Shown here one piece after another: positions 8,056 to 16,684 of a DNA stretch of 41,449 bases (its first letter is position 1; every line of letters begins with the position of its first letter). Below the pieces are notes generated by a model. The model ran no database searches. It was not told the origin of the DNA and saw nothing but the letters and a program-made list of their open reading frames with translations. The DNA comes from Bacillota bacterium (lineage in GTDB: Bacteria; Bacillota; UBA4882; UBA8346). Where the stretch lies: the NCBI GenBank assembly GCA_023435565.1, contig JAEYRN010000098.1:1-41449 (forward strand). Direction: 5' to 3'. The position numbers and the translations under genes were made by a program.

Positions 8056-8387
8056 TGGATCATCTACTAGAAATTGCTTATAATGCTGCAGTTGAGAAAA
8101 AAGCTGTCAGCCCTGTGATATTGGATTTACGTAACTTATCGGGTGTTACGGACTTTTTTTTAATATGCTCAGGCCAAAACCAAGTTCAGGTCCGAGCGGT
8201 TGCCGATAATATATTGGAAAAAATTGAAGAATCCGGTTTGAAACTTCCTCAAAAGGAAGGATATCAGGATGGCGTCTGGGTTTTACTTGACTTTGGTTAT
8301 TTGGTAATTCATATATTACAAGAATGGGAACGTCAGTTTTACGCTTTGGAACAACTATGGCATGATGCTAAAGTTTTGGAATTATAA
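8055..8387 (+). CDS. rsfS: Ribosomal silencing factor RsfS
   Basis: RsfS binds ribosomal protein uL14 and blocks 30S-50S joining when nutrients are scarce. The 110-residue length and the conserved stretches DLRNLSGVTDFFLICSG (about 22-38), DGVWVLLDFGYLVIHIL and the C-terminal FYALEQLW are those of the family. The ATG overlaps the last base of the yqeK stop codon. It follows obgE and yhbY in a neighbourhood devoted to the large ribosomal subunit. Confidence 0.96.
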   Translation: MDHLLEIAYNAAVEKKAVSPVILDLRNLSGVTDFFLICSGQNQVQVRAVADNILEKIEESGLKLPQKEGYQDGVWVLLDFGYLVIHILQEWERQFYALEQLWHDAKVLEL

Positions 8388-8497
8388 GTAAGGAAAATTA
8401 AATACAGCTTCGTATAATCAAGGAAAATATGTTGCAATAATCCGGGTCTGTCAAAAGCTAATTGCGACATATATTGGTAAACTGGAGGCAACCGTAA

Positions 8498-10948
8498 ATG
8501 AGCAAGATTACTAAGTATCATCCGCAAGAAATTGAACCCCGCTGGCAAAAAAAATGGGAAGATGATGGGCTTAATCGTTCTTTAATCAAAAATGAAAAGC
8601 CCAAGTATTATGCCTTAACTATGCTTCCGTATCCCAGCGGAGATCTTCATATCGGTCATTGGTATGCTATTACCCCATCTGATGCCCACGCCCGTTATAA
8701 AAGAATGAAAGGTTATAATGTATTATTTCCAATGGGTTTTGATGCTTTTGGCCTCCCGGCTGAAAATGCCGCTATTAAAAGGGGAATTCATCCTTTTAAA
8801 TGGACTATCGGCAACATTGAAAGAATGCGCAATCAACTTAAATCAATGGGTGCTATTTTTGACTGGAAAAGAGAGATAATATCCTGTTTACCCGACTACT
8901 ATAAATGGACCCAATGGTTTTTTCTCAAGTTTTATGAGAAGGGAATCGCCTACAAAAAGTATTCTCCGGTAGATTTTTGCCCGCAGTGTAATACGACATT
9001 AGCAAGGGAACAGGTATGGGGAGAAGATCGTCATTGTGAACGTTGTGAAACTCCGGTAGTTAAAAAAGAACTTAATCAATGGTTTTTTAAGATTACTGAC
9101 TATGCAGAGGAATTATTGGACTTTTCCGGTATCGATTGGCCGGAACGGGTTATTACCATGCAAGAAAATTGGATCGGCAGGAGTGAGGGGGCTGAAGTAG
9201 TATTCCATACCGAGACCGGTCGAGAAATTAAAATATTCACCACCAGACCGGATACTTTATGGGGAGTAACTTTTATGGTGCTTGCCCCCGAACACCCTCT
9301 GGTTCAAGAAATTACGATTCCCGAAAATCAACAGGCGGTCGAAGAATATGTCCTAAAAGCCGGTCGTCAAACTGAAATCGAACGTTTAGCTACCAATAAG
9401 GAAAAAACCGGTGTGTTTACCGGCACTTATGCCATTAACCCGGTTAATGGAGAACGGATTCCCATTTGGATAGCGGACTATGTAATGATGGGGTACGGAA
9501 CAGGCGCGATTATGGCAGTTCCGGCCCACGATGAACGCGATTTTGATTTTGCCGTTAAATTCGAATTGCCTATTAGAATTGTGATTGCTCCATCCGATGG
9601 AAATGTCCCTCAAAAATTGACTAAAGCCTTTACTGAGGTTGATAACGGAGTAATGGTTAATTCTGGTCATTTCAATGGTACCAATGCCAAGGAAGGAAAG
9701 GCAAGAGTTACTCAATGGCTTGAGGAAAAAGGTTTCGGATTTAAATCCATTAATTATCGTTTACGAGACTGGTTAATCAGTCGGCAACGTTATTGGGGCG
9801 CTCCAATTCCGATAATCTACTGCGAAAAATGCGGGACTATTCCAGTTCCATATGAGGATCTTCCCGTGTTATTACCTGAAGATGCTGAATTCCTACCTAC
9901 TGGTGAATCGCCCCTTAAGTACCATGAGGGCTTTCGCAAGACTTCTTGTCCGAAATGCGGCGGACCGGCGGAACGGGAAACCGACACTATGGATACCTTT
10001 ATGTGTTCTTCATGGTATCAATACGGTTATTTAAGCCCTTATTTTAAAGGAGAAACCCCATTTGATATGAAAGAAGCGGATTATTGGCTCCCGGTTGACC
10101 TCTATACCGGCGGTATCGAGCACGCTTGTATGCATTTGATTTATACCAGGTTTTTTACCAAAGCAATGCGTGACTTGGGTTTGGTTAATTTTGGTGAACC
10201 AATGGTTAAGCTCAGAAATCAAGGAATAATTCTTGGTGAAGATAGCGAAAAAATGAGTAAGTCCCGCGGTAATGTAGTTGCTCCGGACGATTTGGTTGGT
10301 CGTTATGGGTCCGATGCGGTAAGGGCTTATTTAATGTTCGGCTGGCGTTGGGAACAAGGTGGGCCATGGGACAATCGCGGTATCGAAGGGATGTATCGTT
10401 TCTTAAATCGGTTATGGGAATTAGCTTTAGAAACTGTTCCTTCCCATTCCAATCCTGAAGTTGAGAAGATTGTTCTTCGTAAGACCCATCAAACTATCGT
10501 AAAAGCATCACGAGAGATAGAGATTTTTTCATTCAATACTTACCTAGCCTCTCTAATGGAGCTCTCAAACGTGATGGCTAAATATAAAGCAGAGATTTTT
10601 AGTACTCAAGCATGGACGGAAGCAATTAAAACTATTCTTTTGTTAATTGCCCCAGCCTGTCCCCATATAGCGGAAGAAATTTGGACCACTATGAATTATG
10701 GTTATTCCATCCATGATCAGGCTTGGCCTGTTTTTGATCCAAATCTTGCTGCTGAAGAAAATGTGGAGATTGTTATTCAAATTAATGGAAAAATTCGTGA
10801 AAAGATTGTGGTACCGGTAGGAAGCAAAGAAGATGAATTAAAAGACATGGCCTTGAATAATCCTGATATTGGGCAGCATCTGGCGGGTAAAACTATTAGA
10901 AAAGTAATTGTAGTGCCGGATCGTCTAATAAATATAGTAATTGGTTGA
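8498..10948 (+). CDS. leuS: Leucyl-tRNA synthetase
   Basis: LeuS charges tRNA-Leu with leucine. The 816-residue class I enzyme has the HIGH-type motif as HIGH in PYPSGDLHIGHW (about 47-58), the KMSKS loop as KMSKSRGNVV (about 585), a Cys-rich zinc module (CPQCNTTLAREQVW, CERCETPV), and the CP1 editing domain with TTRPDTLWGVTFMVLAPEHP and DERDFDFA. The ATG at 8498 follows GGAGG (8484-8488) by nine bases. The 110-base leader is too short for a T-box and none is visible. Its TGA overlaps the ATG of the next gene. Confidence 0.98.
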   Translation: MSKITKYHPQEIEPRWQKKWEDDGLNRSLIKNEKPKYYALTMLPYPSGDLHIGHWYAITPSDAHARYKRMKGYNVLFPMGFDAFGLPAENAAIKRGIHPFKWTIGNIERMRNQLKSMGAIFDWKREIISCLPDYYKWTQWFFLKFYEKGIAYKKYSPVDFCPQCNTTLAREQVWGEDRHCERCETPVVKKELNQWFFKITDYAEELLDFSGIDWPERVITMQENWIGRSEGAEVVFHTETGREIKIFTTRPDTLWGVTFMVLAPEHPLVQEITIPENQQAVEEYVLKAGRQTEIERLATNKEKTGVFTGTYAINPVNGERIPIWIADYVMMGYGTGAIMAVPAHDERDFDFAVKFELPIRIVIAPSDGNVPQKLTKAFTEVDNGVMVNSGHFNGTNAKEGKARVTQWLEEKGFGFKSINYRLRDWLISRQRYWGAPIPIIYCEKCGTIPVPYEDLPVLLPEDAEFLPTGESPLKYHEGFRKTSCPKCGGPAERETDTMDTFMCSSWYQYGYLSPYFKGETPFDMKEADYWLPVDLYTGGIEHACMHLIYTRFFTKAMRDLGLVNFGEPMVKLRNQGIILGEDSEKMSKSRGNVVAPDDLVGRYGSDAVRAYLMFGWRWEQGGPWDNRGIEGMYRFLNRLWELALETVPSHSNPEVEKIVLRKTHQTIVKASREIEIFSFNTYLASLMELSNVMAKYKAEIFSTQAWTEAIKTILLLIAPACPHIAEEIWTTMNYGYSIHDQAWPVFDPNLAAEENVEIVIQINGKIREKIVVPVGSKEDELKDMALNNPDIGQHLAGKTIRKVIVVPDRLINIVIG

Positions 10949-11484
10949 TGAATGTTTTTGAAATACCATTTGTGATTTATCCGGAAGACCGTAAAACGGT
11001 AGCAGCAACCTTTAACGGAGTAACTTGTCTGGTTAAAATACCAATTTCATTATGCCGTCAAAAAAAGCTCGGAGTCGCATATATCGACCGTATTTATTGG
11101 AAAGTGCTCTGTCAAATATATGGAACTAAACTTAAGGAACGAATTGAAGAATTAAACTCTTCTTTTTATAAGTTTGAATACCAGTCAGTACGTTACCATC
11201 GGCAATTTCGGAGATGGGGCTCCTGTTCATCACTAAAGAATATTAACCTATCCCACCGTCTAATTGGAGCCCCTCAACTATTAGTTGATTATGTCATTAT
11301 TCATGAATTGGCCCATTTAAAATATTTAAACCATAGCCGGGATTTTTGGAATTTAGTTAGCCAAACCGGCTTTGATCCGAGAATTTGCCGTAAATCTATT
11401 TTAGAATACAGCTTTAATTGGAATACGGACTATCAAAAGTGGTTATTTAAAGTTAAACAACAATTTGAAAGAATCCAAAAATGA
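10948..11484 (+). CDS. YgjP-like (DUF45) zinc metallopeptidase
   Basis: This 178-residue protein belongs to the YgjP/WSS1-like gluzincins. The zinc site HELAHLKYLNHSRDFW (about 114-129) has the HExxH pair and the third His five residues later, as in the family; RRWGSCSS just upstream is also characteristic. No signal peptide is visible, so it acts in the cytoplasm; natural substrates are unknown. The ATG at 10948 overlaps the leuS stop (TGATG), which favours coupled translation. A TTG one codon earlier is also possible. Confidence 0.87.
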   Translation: MNVFEIPFVIYPEDRKTVAATFNGVTCLVKIPISLCRQKKLGVAYIDRIYWKVLCQIYGTKLKERIEELNSSFYKFEYQSVRYHRQFRRWGSCSSLKNINLSHRLIGAPQLLVDYVIIHELAHLKYLNHSRDFWNLVSQTGFDPRICRKSILEYSFNWNTDYQKWLFKVKQQFERIQK

Positions 11485-11513
11485 TGACCTAATAAATTCT
11501 ATACCAAAAAAGT

Positions 11514-11540
11514 AAGCCCGGGGAAACTACGGGCTTTTTT
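11514..11540 (+). terminator. Rho-independent terminator of the leuS operon
   Basis: A 7-bp stem (AAGCCCG 11514-11520 / CGGGCTT 11530-11536) with a nine-base loop runs into six T residues. It closes the leuS transcript before spoIVB. Confidence 0.88.
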
Positions 11541-11608
11541 GTTTGAATAAAACCCCAGTTAAAAGGGGAATTTAACTCTAGAACGCCATAATACTCTGGG
11601 GTGAAAGA

Positions 11609-12925
11609 ATGAACAGGTCAAATAAGTTTATCCTCTTTTTTTTATTATTGGGAATAATATTTACCTATCTGTTAGTCTCAAGTCTAATACAACTATCAAC
11701 CTTACCTAAGATCCTTAGGATTTCACCAGGTCAAGAGTTTATTCTCTCGGTCCGTTATCCTTTAAGCTTTTATCAGAAACCAAAGCAGAACTTAAGAACT
11801 ACTGATGATAGGGTCAGGAAAATACTAACTAATCGCTTAATATTAAATTCGAACAAAAGTAACCATTTTGATGTCCAATTAAGGCTTTTTGGCGCCATTC
11901 CACTTAAAAAGGTTCGAGTTGAGGTGCAAGACCCTTTAATGGTTATTCCCGGAGGCCAAGCCATTGGTGTGCTTTTTTCAAGTACAGGAGTGGTTGTTGT
12001 AGGACATGTTCCTTTAAAAGGAGTAGATCGAAAACAGTATTATCCCGCTCGAGATGCCGGTTTAAAAATCGGAGATATTATATTGAAAATAAATAATCAT
12101 TCAATAACAAGGGTTACTGATGTTGAAAACATAATAAAAAATTACCAGCCTGAGTCAAAAAATTTAAGGATCCAAATTAAACGTGATGGTAAAACTCTAA
12201 ATCTAAAAATCAAACCAGTTCTTTGTTCCGGTTTAAATGGAGGATCTCAAGTCCAATACCGGCTAGGTATTTATATTGAAGATCCTGCCGCCGGAGTTGG
12301 AACCTTAACTTTTATAGAACCAAAAACATCTCAGTTTGCGGGATTAGGCCATCGAATTTCTCATTATGCGGGAAAACAAAATATCCCTTTTCGACAAGGT
12401 GAGATCGTTTTAGCTGATATAAGTGGTGTTAGAAAAGGACAGCCAGGTGAACCCGGTGAAAAAATAGGAATTTTTAGTATAAATCAAACACCTATCGGAA
12501 AAATCGAAAAAAATTGTCGTTTTGGAATCTATGGTAGTCTATCAAAAAATTTACAAGTTCAATCAAAGCCGTTACCAATTGCTTATAATTCTCAAATCAA
12601 GCTCGGTCCAGCTGAAATATATACAGTTATTAAAGATAAGAAAGTTCAAAAGTATCAGGTGGAGATAATAAAAATTTTTCGTCAGGATTTACCCAAAGAC
12701 AAAGGAATAGTAATAAGAGTAACCGATCCTGCGTTATTAAAGGAAACGGGAGGTATTATTCAGGGAATGAGTGGCAGTCCGATCATTCAGGATCAGAAAT
12801 TAGTCGGAGCAGTAACTCATGTTTTTGTAAATGACCCAACAAAAGGTTATGGGGTTCTTGCGGAATGGATGGTTAATGAACTTAAGACCAAAAATACTAT
12901 CTCTCAAGAAGACAAAGCATCCTAA
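11609..12925 (+). CDS. spoIVB: SpoIVB sporulation serine peptidase
   Basis: SpoIVB is the S55-family protease secreted by the forespore that triggers cleavage of the SpoIVF complex and hence pro-sigma-K processing in the mother cell. The 438-residue protein has an N-terminal membrane helix (about 8-30), a PDZ domain (about 115-205; AGLKIGDIILKIN), and a C-terminal trypsin-like domain with His248 in FAGLGHRISH and Ser388 in GMSGSPIIQ. The ATG at 11609 follows GGGGTGAAAG. It lies directly upstream of spo0A, the order conserved in endospore formers; recN, often upstream, is missing and leuS stands there instead. Confidence 0.95.
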   Translation: MNRSNKFILFFLLLGIIFTYLLVSSLIQLSTLPKILRISPGQEFILSVRYPLSFYQKPKQNLRTTDDRVRKILTNRLILNSNKSNHFDVQLRLFGAIPLKKVRVEVQDPLMVIPGGQAIGVLFSSTGVVVVGHVPLKGVDRKQYYPARDAGLKIGDIILKINNHSITRVTDVENIIKNYQPESKNLRIQIKRDGKTLNLKIKPVLCSGLNGGSQVQYRLGIYIEDPAAGVGTLTFIEPKTSQFAGLGHRISHYAGKQNIPFRQGEIVLADISGVRKGQPGEPGEKIGIFSINQTPIGKIEKNCRFGIYGSLSKNLQVQSKPLPIAYNSQIKLGPAEIYTVIKDKKVQKYQVEIIKIFRQDLPKDKGIVIRVTDPALLKETGGIIQGMSGSPIIQDQKLVGAVTHVFVNDPTKGYGVLAEWMVNELKTKNTISQEDKAS

Positions 12926-12942
12926 CAAGGTGCTTTGTTTTT
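12912..12942 (+). terminator. Rho-independent terminator of spoIVB
   Basis: An 8-bp stem (ACAAAGCA 12912-12919 / TGCTTTGT 12931-12938) overlaps the spoIVB stop codon and continues into a T run. It makes spo0A an independent transcript. Confidence 0.82.
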
Positions 12943-13004
12943 AATTTAAATTAAAGTATCTAGATGAAGTTAAGGTTGATGTAACAATCTATGGTTAGAA
13001 ATAA

Positions 13005-13033
13005 AAAGGAATTTTATACTAGATAGCGAAAAT
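13005..13033 (+). promoter_or_regulatory. Candidate sigma-H promoter of spo0A
   Basis: AAAGGAATT (13005-13013) fits the sigma-H -35 pattern RnAGGAwWW, and AGCGAAAAT (13025-13033) fits the -10 pattern RnnGAATww with one mismatch, 11 bases apart. In Bacillus the sporulation promoter of spo0A is read by sigma-H. No clear 0A box (TGTCGAA) was found nearby. Confidence 0.45.
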
Positions 13034-13064
13034 TAAAGTTGTTATGAATCTGGAGGTGTAAATT

Positions 13065-13838
13065 TTGGATCTTATAAGGCTCGGGATTGCCGATGACAAT
13101 CTGGAGTTTTGTATGCTTCTACAAGACTATTTTAAAGCTCAACCTGGAATTAAGGTTGAACTAATTGCCCATAATGGGCATGAACTAATAAAAATGTTGC
13201 GCGTAACGGAAATTGATGTTCTGTTGCTTGATATGATTATGCCTGAAATTGATGGTCTTGGTGTTTTAAAGTGGCTCCAGAATCATAAATTATCCAAAAA
13301 ACCGAAAGTGATTATTTTTTCTGCTTTTGCTAAAGAAGAAGTTGCCCAAAAGGCTGTAGAACTTGGAGTTGATTACTATATATTAAAACCTTTTGACTTA
13401 AAAACTTTAAAGCAGCGAATTTTGGAAATTGCCACTAATCCTTTAAATGGATTAGTAGTTAAAACAAAATTAATTAATAAAGACCTTGAAATGAAAGTTG
13501 CCACTACTATTGAAAAATTAGGCGTTCCACTCCATTTTAAAGGATACTCATATTTAGAAGCTGCAATAATTACTACAATTCTTGAACCAAGTATAATAAA
13601 TGAAGTTACTACTAAATTGTATCCGACCATCGCTAAACTTTTCGATACCAATGAACAACGGGTTGAAAGGGCAATGCGTTTTGCTATTGAAACTGCATGG
13701 AACAAGGGGAACGTTAAAATTATTCATGAATTATTCGGATATTGCGTTGACGACCAAAAAGGAAAACCCACCAACGCTTCTTTTATTGCCATAATTGCCG
13801 ATAAAATCCGATTGGAACTTAAAAACCAAGCCGTTTAA
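13065..13838 (+). CDS. spo0A: Sporulation master regulator Spo0A
   Basis: Spo0A is the response regulator that commits cells to sporulation. The 257-residue protein has a receiver domain (1-125) with the acidic pair DD at 10-11, phosphoacceptor Asp56 in LLLDMIMPEIDG and the conserved Lys in ILKPFDLK, and a Spo0A-type DNA-binding domain (about 145-257) with HFKGYSYLEAAI, LYPTIAKLF and RVERAMRFAIETAWNKGN, the recognition-helix region characteristic of the family. The TTG start at 13065 follows GGAGGTG (13052-13058) by six bases. It is followed almost without a gap by steA. No kinase or Spo0F gene is in the window. Confidence 0.97.
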   Translation: MDLIRLGIADDNLEFCMLLQDYFKAQPGIKVELIAHNGHELIKMLRVTEIDVLLLDMIMPEIDGLGVLKWLQNHKLSKKPKVIIFSAFAKEEVAQKAVELGVDYYILKPFDLKTLKQRILEIATNPLNGLVVKTKLINKDLEMKVATTIEKLGVPLHFKGYSYLEAAIITTILEPSIINEVTTKLYPTIAKLFDTNEQRVERAMRFAIETAWNKGNVKIIHELFGYCVDDQKGKPTNASFIAIIADKIRLELKNQAV

Positions 13839-13852
13839 TGGAGGGAGTCAAC

Positions 13853-14974
13853 TTGGAACTAAAAGCGAAAGCTCGAATTGATTCCCGTACGAAGAATTTG
13901 GTAAAACGAATAAAACCCGGTGAAATTGCTGTAATTGATCATGCTGATCTTGATCAGGTTGCAGCGGATTCTTTAGTTCAGGCTAAAGCTAGGTTGGTAA
14001 TTAACGCCAGTCCTTCAATAACAGGAAAATACCCCAATCCTGGCCCGTCTAAATTGCTTGAAGAAGGAATAAGTATTTTAGATAATGTGGGTAAGGATTT
14101 TTTTAACAAGGTCCATGAAGGTGATATTTTAGAAATTAGGGGGAATCAGGTTTATAAAGGTGCGGAATTGATTGGCAGCGGGGAGTTTTTAAAGCTGAAA
14201 TCAGTTAACCAGCGTTTAAAAGAAATTCGGCGTAATTTGGTTTCCGAATTGGATAAGTTTTTGCATAATACCCTAGAATATGCAATGAAAGAAAAAGATT
14301 TGATTTTAGGATCGCCCAATATTCCTCAAATAAAGACAAAATTTGACGGTAAACCGGTAGTAGTTGTTGTTAGAGGCCAAAATTACCGTGAAGACCTGTC
14401 CATTATTAAGTCATATATTGATAATATTCATCCAATTTTAATCGGAGTTGACGGTGGAGCTGATGCCTTAATTGAGTTCGGTTATCACCCCCACCTGATA
14501 ATCGGTGATATGGACAGTGTCTCCGATCGAACCCTCCAATCAGGAGCGGAACTAATTGTTCACGCTTATCAGGATGGAAGAGCGCCGGGATTGGAACGCA
14601 TAAGTAAGCTCAATCTAAAAGCGGGAGTTTTTCCCGCTCCTGGGACAAGTGAAGACATTGCATTGTTAATGGCATATGAAAAAGGCGCTGATCTAATTGT
14701 CGCCGTAGGAACCCATTCAAATATGATAGATTTTCTCGAAAAAGGGCGGCGTGGAATGGGAAGCACTTTTTTAGTACGTTTAAAAGTGGGGTCAATCCTG
14801 GTTGATGCCCGGGGAGTTAGTAAAATTTACCAAAGAAGGATTAAACTACACTATTTATTACAAATTTCATTAGCCGGCATTATGGTTATTGGAGTTGTTT
14901 TATATCAGACACAATGGTCCAGAGATTTTCTCCGGGCATTTTGGCTACAAATGAAAGTGTTATTAGGTTTATAA
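13853..14974 (+). CDS. steA: SteA-like membrane protein with thiamin-pyrophosphokinase-like fold
   Basis: In corynebacteria SteA, with SteB, sits at the division septum and tunes cell-wall hydrolases during daughter-cell separation. This 373-residue protein has an N-terminal domain, a thiamin-pyrophosphokinase-like core (IGVDGGADALIEFGYHPHL and IIGDMDSVSD, about 198-230; GTSEDIALLMAYEKGAD, about 263-279) and one C-terminal membrane helix (about 336-355), with a short tail. It lacks an obvious separate thiamin-binding domain, so it is not a thiamin pyrophosphokinase. An ATG at 13838 overlaps the spo0A stop, but GGAGGG (13840-13845) inside that stretch points to the TTG at 13853. The next gene is steB, and both follow spo0A. 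Confidence 0.85.
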   Translation: MELKAKARIDSRTKNLVKRIKPGEIAVIDHADLDQVAADSLVQAKARLVINASPSITGKYPNPGPSKLLEEGISILDNVGKDFFNKVHEGDILEIRGNQVYKGAELIGSGEFLKLKSVNQRLKEIRRNLVSELDKFLHNTLEYAMKEKDLILGSPNIPQIKTKFDGKPVVVVVRGQNYREDLSIIKSYIDNIHPILIGVDGGADALIEFGYHPHLIIGDMDSVSDRTLQSGAELIVHAYQDGRAPGLERISKLNLKAGVFPAPGTSEDIALLMAYEKGADLIVAVGTHSNMIDFLEKGRRGMGSTFLVRLKVGSILVDARGVSKIYQRRIKLHYLLQISLAGIMVIGVVLYQTQWSRDFLRAFWLQMKVLLGL

Positions 14975-15052
14975 ATGGGGCTATCGCCTTTTACTCTATT
15001 ATCAATTGCTAATAGCTATTATTAAACGAATATTAACAGTATGGAGGCTTCA

Positions 15053-15946
15053 ATGATTGTAGATTTACGTTACCATGTTGTTTCGATAGTCTCAATTTTT
15101 TTTGCCTTAGGAGTAGGGATTATTATTGGTGTTAATTTGGGGCATTCCGCTAACAAGCAAATGGAAAAGCAATTAGAAAGTCTTGAGGTTACCTATGAAA
15201 AAATCCGTGAAGACCAAAAGTTATTACAGGCTTCTATTGAAGCCAAAAACAATGAAATAGAAGTTGCTAACCAATTTCAAAAAGCAATCCTCCCCAATTT
15301 AACAGTAAATCGTCTTTTAGGTAAAAGAGTTGCTATTATTCGAACTAATTCTTCAATTGATTTTAAATATGCAAGAAAATTGGTTGGTTTATTACGCCAG
15401 TCGGGTGCTGAGGTTACATCTATTACTACGATGGCCAAAGTATTTGATCTCTCCGACCAGCAATTTCGGACTGAATTATTAGATGCTTTCGACCTTCCTT
15501 CAACCGATGATAAAACTATTATAGGGTCCGTGAGTTCAATGATAATTCAGATTATATTAAGGGGTCAAGGCGGTTCTCAATTATTATTTTTACAAAACAA
15601 AGACTTAATCCAAATATGGGGTGATTATAACCGAGGACCTGTCGACACCCTGGTTTTTCTGGGTGGTGGAATGAATCAGGAAACAAATTTTCAACGTGAA
15701 ATTGATCTTCCGCTGTTAGATGCTGTACGAAAAACAAGGATAACCGTGGTAGGAGTGGAACCTAGTTTTGTTAGTGAATCGTATATGCGGACCTACCAAT
15801 CAAAATGTCAAGGAACAGTGGATAATATTGAAACTTCACCCGGGGAAGCAACCCTTGTTTATCTTTTAGCTTCTGGGAAAAGAGGGTTTTACGGGATCAA
15901 AGATACGGCCCGGGCATTAATCCCTGAATTTAAATTGAATTATTAA
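15053..15946 (+). CDS. steB: SteB / MctB-like (DUF3186) membrane protein
   Basis: The 297-residue protein starts MIVDLRYHVVSIVSIFFALG, the hallmark of the family often annotated as copper transporter MctB, and has a single N-terminal membrane helix (about 8-30) followed by a coiled coil (about 35-80) and an extracytoplasmic domain. One helix cannot form a transporter; adjacency to steA fits SteB, its partner at the septum. The ATG at 15053 has GGAGG (15043-15047) five bases upstream, so the earlier ATG at 15041 that overlaps this site is rejected. Confidence 0.83.
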   Translation: MIVDLRYHVVSIVSIFFALGVGIIIGVNLGHSANKQMEKQLESLEVTYEKIREDQKLLQASIEAKNNEIEVANQFQKAILPNLTVNRLLGKRVAIIRTNSSIDFKYARKLVGLLRQSGAEVTSITTMAKVFDLSDQQFRTELLDAFDLPSTDDKTIIGSVSSMIIQIILRGQGGSQLLFLQNKDLIQIWGDYNRGPVDTLVFLGGGMNQETNFQREIDLPLLDAVRKTRITVVGVEPSFVSESYMRTYQSKCQGTVDNIETSPGEATLVYLLASGKRGFYGIKDTARALIPEFKLNY

Positions 15947-15996
15947 CAAATGCCGTTAATATTATAGTTTTTCTCAATTATTAGGAGGAATTTAGG

Positions 15997-16680
15997 GTGG
16001 AAATTCAGGCCGATCAAGTTACAATAATAATCCCAGCTTATAATGAAAGTGGGTCAATCCAAGATACTATTCAAGCTATAAAAAACTTGCAAGTTGTTAA
16101 TCAAATCATTGTTGTTAATGACTGTTCCACAGATCTTACCGGGGACTTAGCCCAAGTTGCTGGGGCAGAGGTATATAATTTACCCAAAAATGTTGGAAAA
16201 GGCGGAGCGATTAACTTTGGAATGAAGTATGCAAAAGGAGGGATTATTGGCTTTATCGACGGAGATTTGGGTAAGTCAGCTGTTGAAGTTGAAAAATTAA
16301 TTATCCCAGTTATTGAAAGAAAAGCGGATATGACTATAGGTAGATTTCCACCTGCTGTTAAAAAAGGCGGATTTGGGTTTGTAACAAACTTGGCCAAGAA
16401 AGGGATTAGATGGTTTACCGGGTTGCAAGTTGCCAGTCCCTTATCCGGACAACGAGTGATGCGAAGGGAAATTATTGAAAAGATTGGTCCATTAGAAGCC
16501 CGATTTGGAGTTGAAGTAGGCTTAACAATTGATGTTTTACGACTTGGGTTTAGAGTCAAGGAAATTCCGGTTCAAATGACCCATGCTGAAACAGGGCGTA
16601 ATTTGGCTGGTTTTCTTCATCGTGGCCATCAGTTTTTGGATGTTTTAACTGTATTGACTAAAAGATTATTTATGAGGTGA
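15997..16680 (+). CDS. Family 2 glycosyltransferase
   Basis: A 227-residue GT-A glycosyltransferase of the dolichyl-phosphate-sugar/undecaprenyl-sugar type. It starts with VTIIIPAYNESGSIQDTI (about 8-25), has the nucleotide-binding NDCSTD (about 46-51), NVGKGGAINFGMKYAKG and the metal-binding FIDGDLGK (DGD motif). No C-terminal membrane helices follow the catalytic domain, unlike many GtrB-like enzymes. AGGAGG (15983-15988) precedes the GTG start by eight bases. It lies between steB and a MraY/WecA-like gene and ends within the latter's ribosome binding site, which suggests joint action on a lipid-linked sugar. Confidence 0.88.
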   Translation: MEIQADQVTIIIPAYNESGSIQDTIQAIKNLQVVNQIIVVNDCSTDLTGDLAQVAGAEVYNLPKNVGKGGAINFGMKYAKGGIIGFIDGDLGKSAVEVEKLIIPVIERKADMTIGRFPPAVKKGGFGFVTNLAKKGIRWFTGLQVASPLSGQRVMRREIIEKIGPLEARFGVEVGLTIDVLRLGFRVKEIPVQMTHAETGRNLAGFLHRGHQFLDVLTVLTKRLFMR

Positions 16681-16684
16681 TTCC

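Noticed and set aside
8388..8497. T-box riboswitch before leuS
   Set aside because: The gap is only 110 bases and contains neither the T-box sequence nor a terminator.
13853..14974. Thiamin pyrophosphokinase
   Set aside because: The fold motif is present, but the C-terminal membrane helix, the extra N-terminal domain and the steB neighbour fit SteA.
15053..15946. Copper transporter
   Set aside because: Only one membrane helix and a coiled coil; the name comes from MctB annotation and no metal-binding motif is visible.
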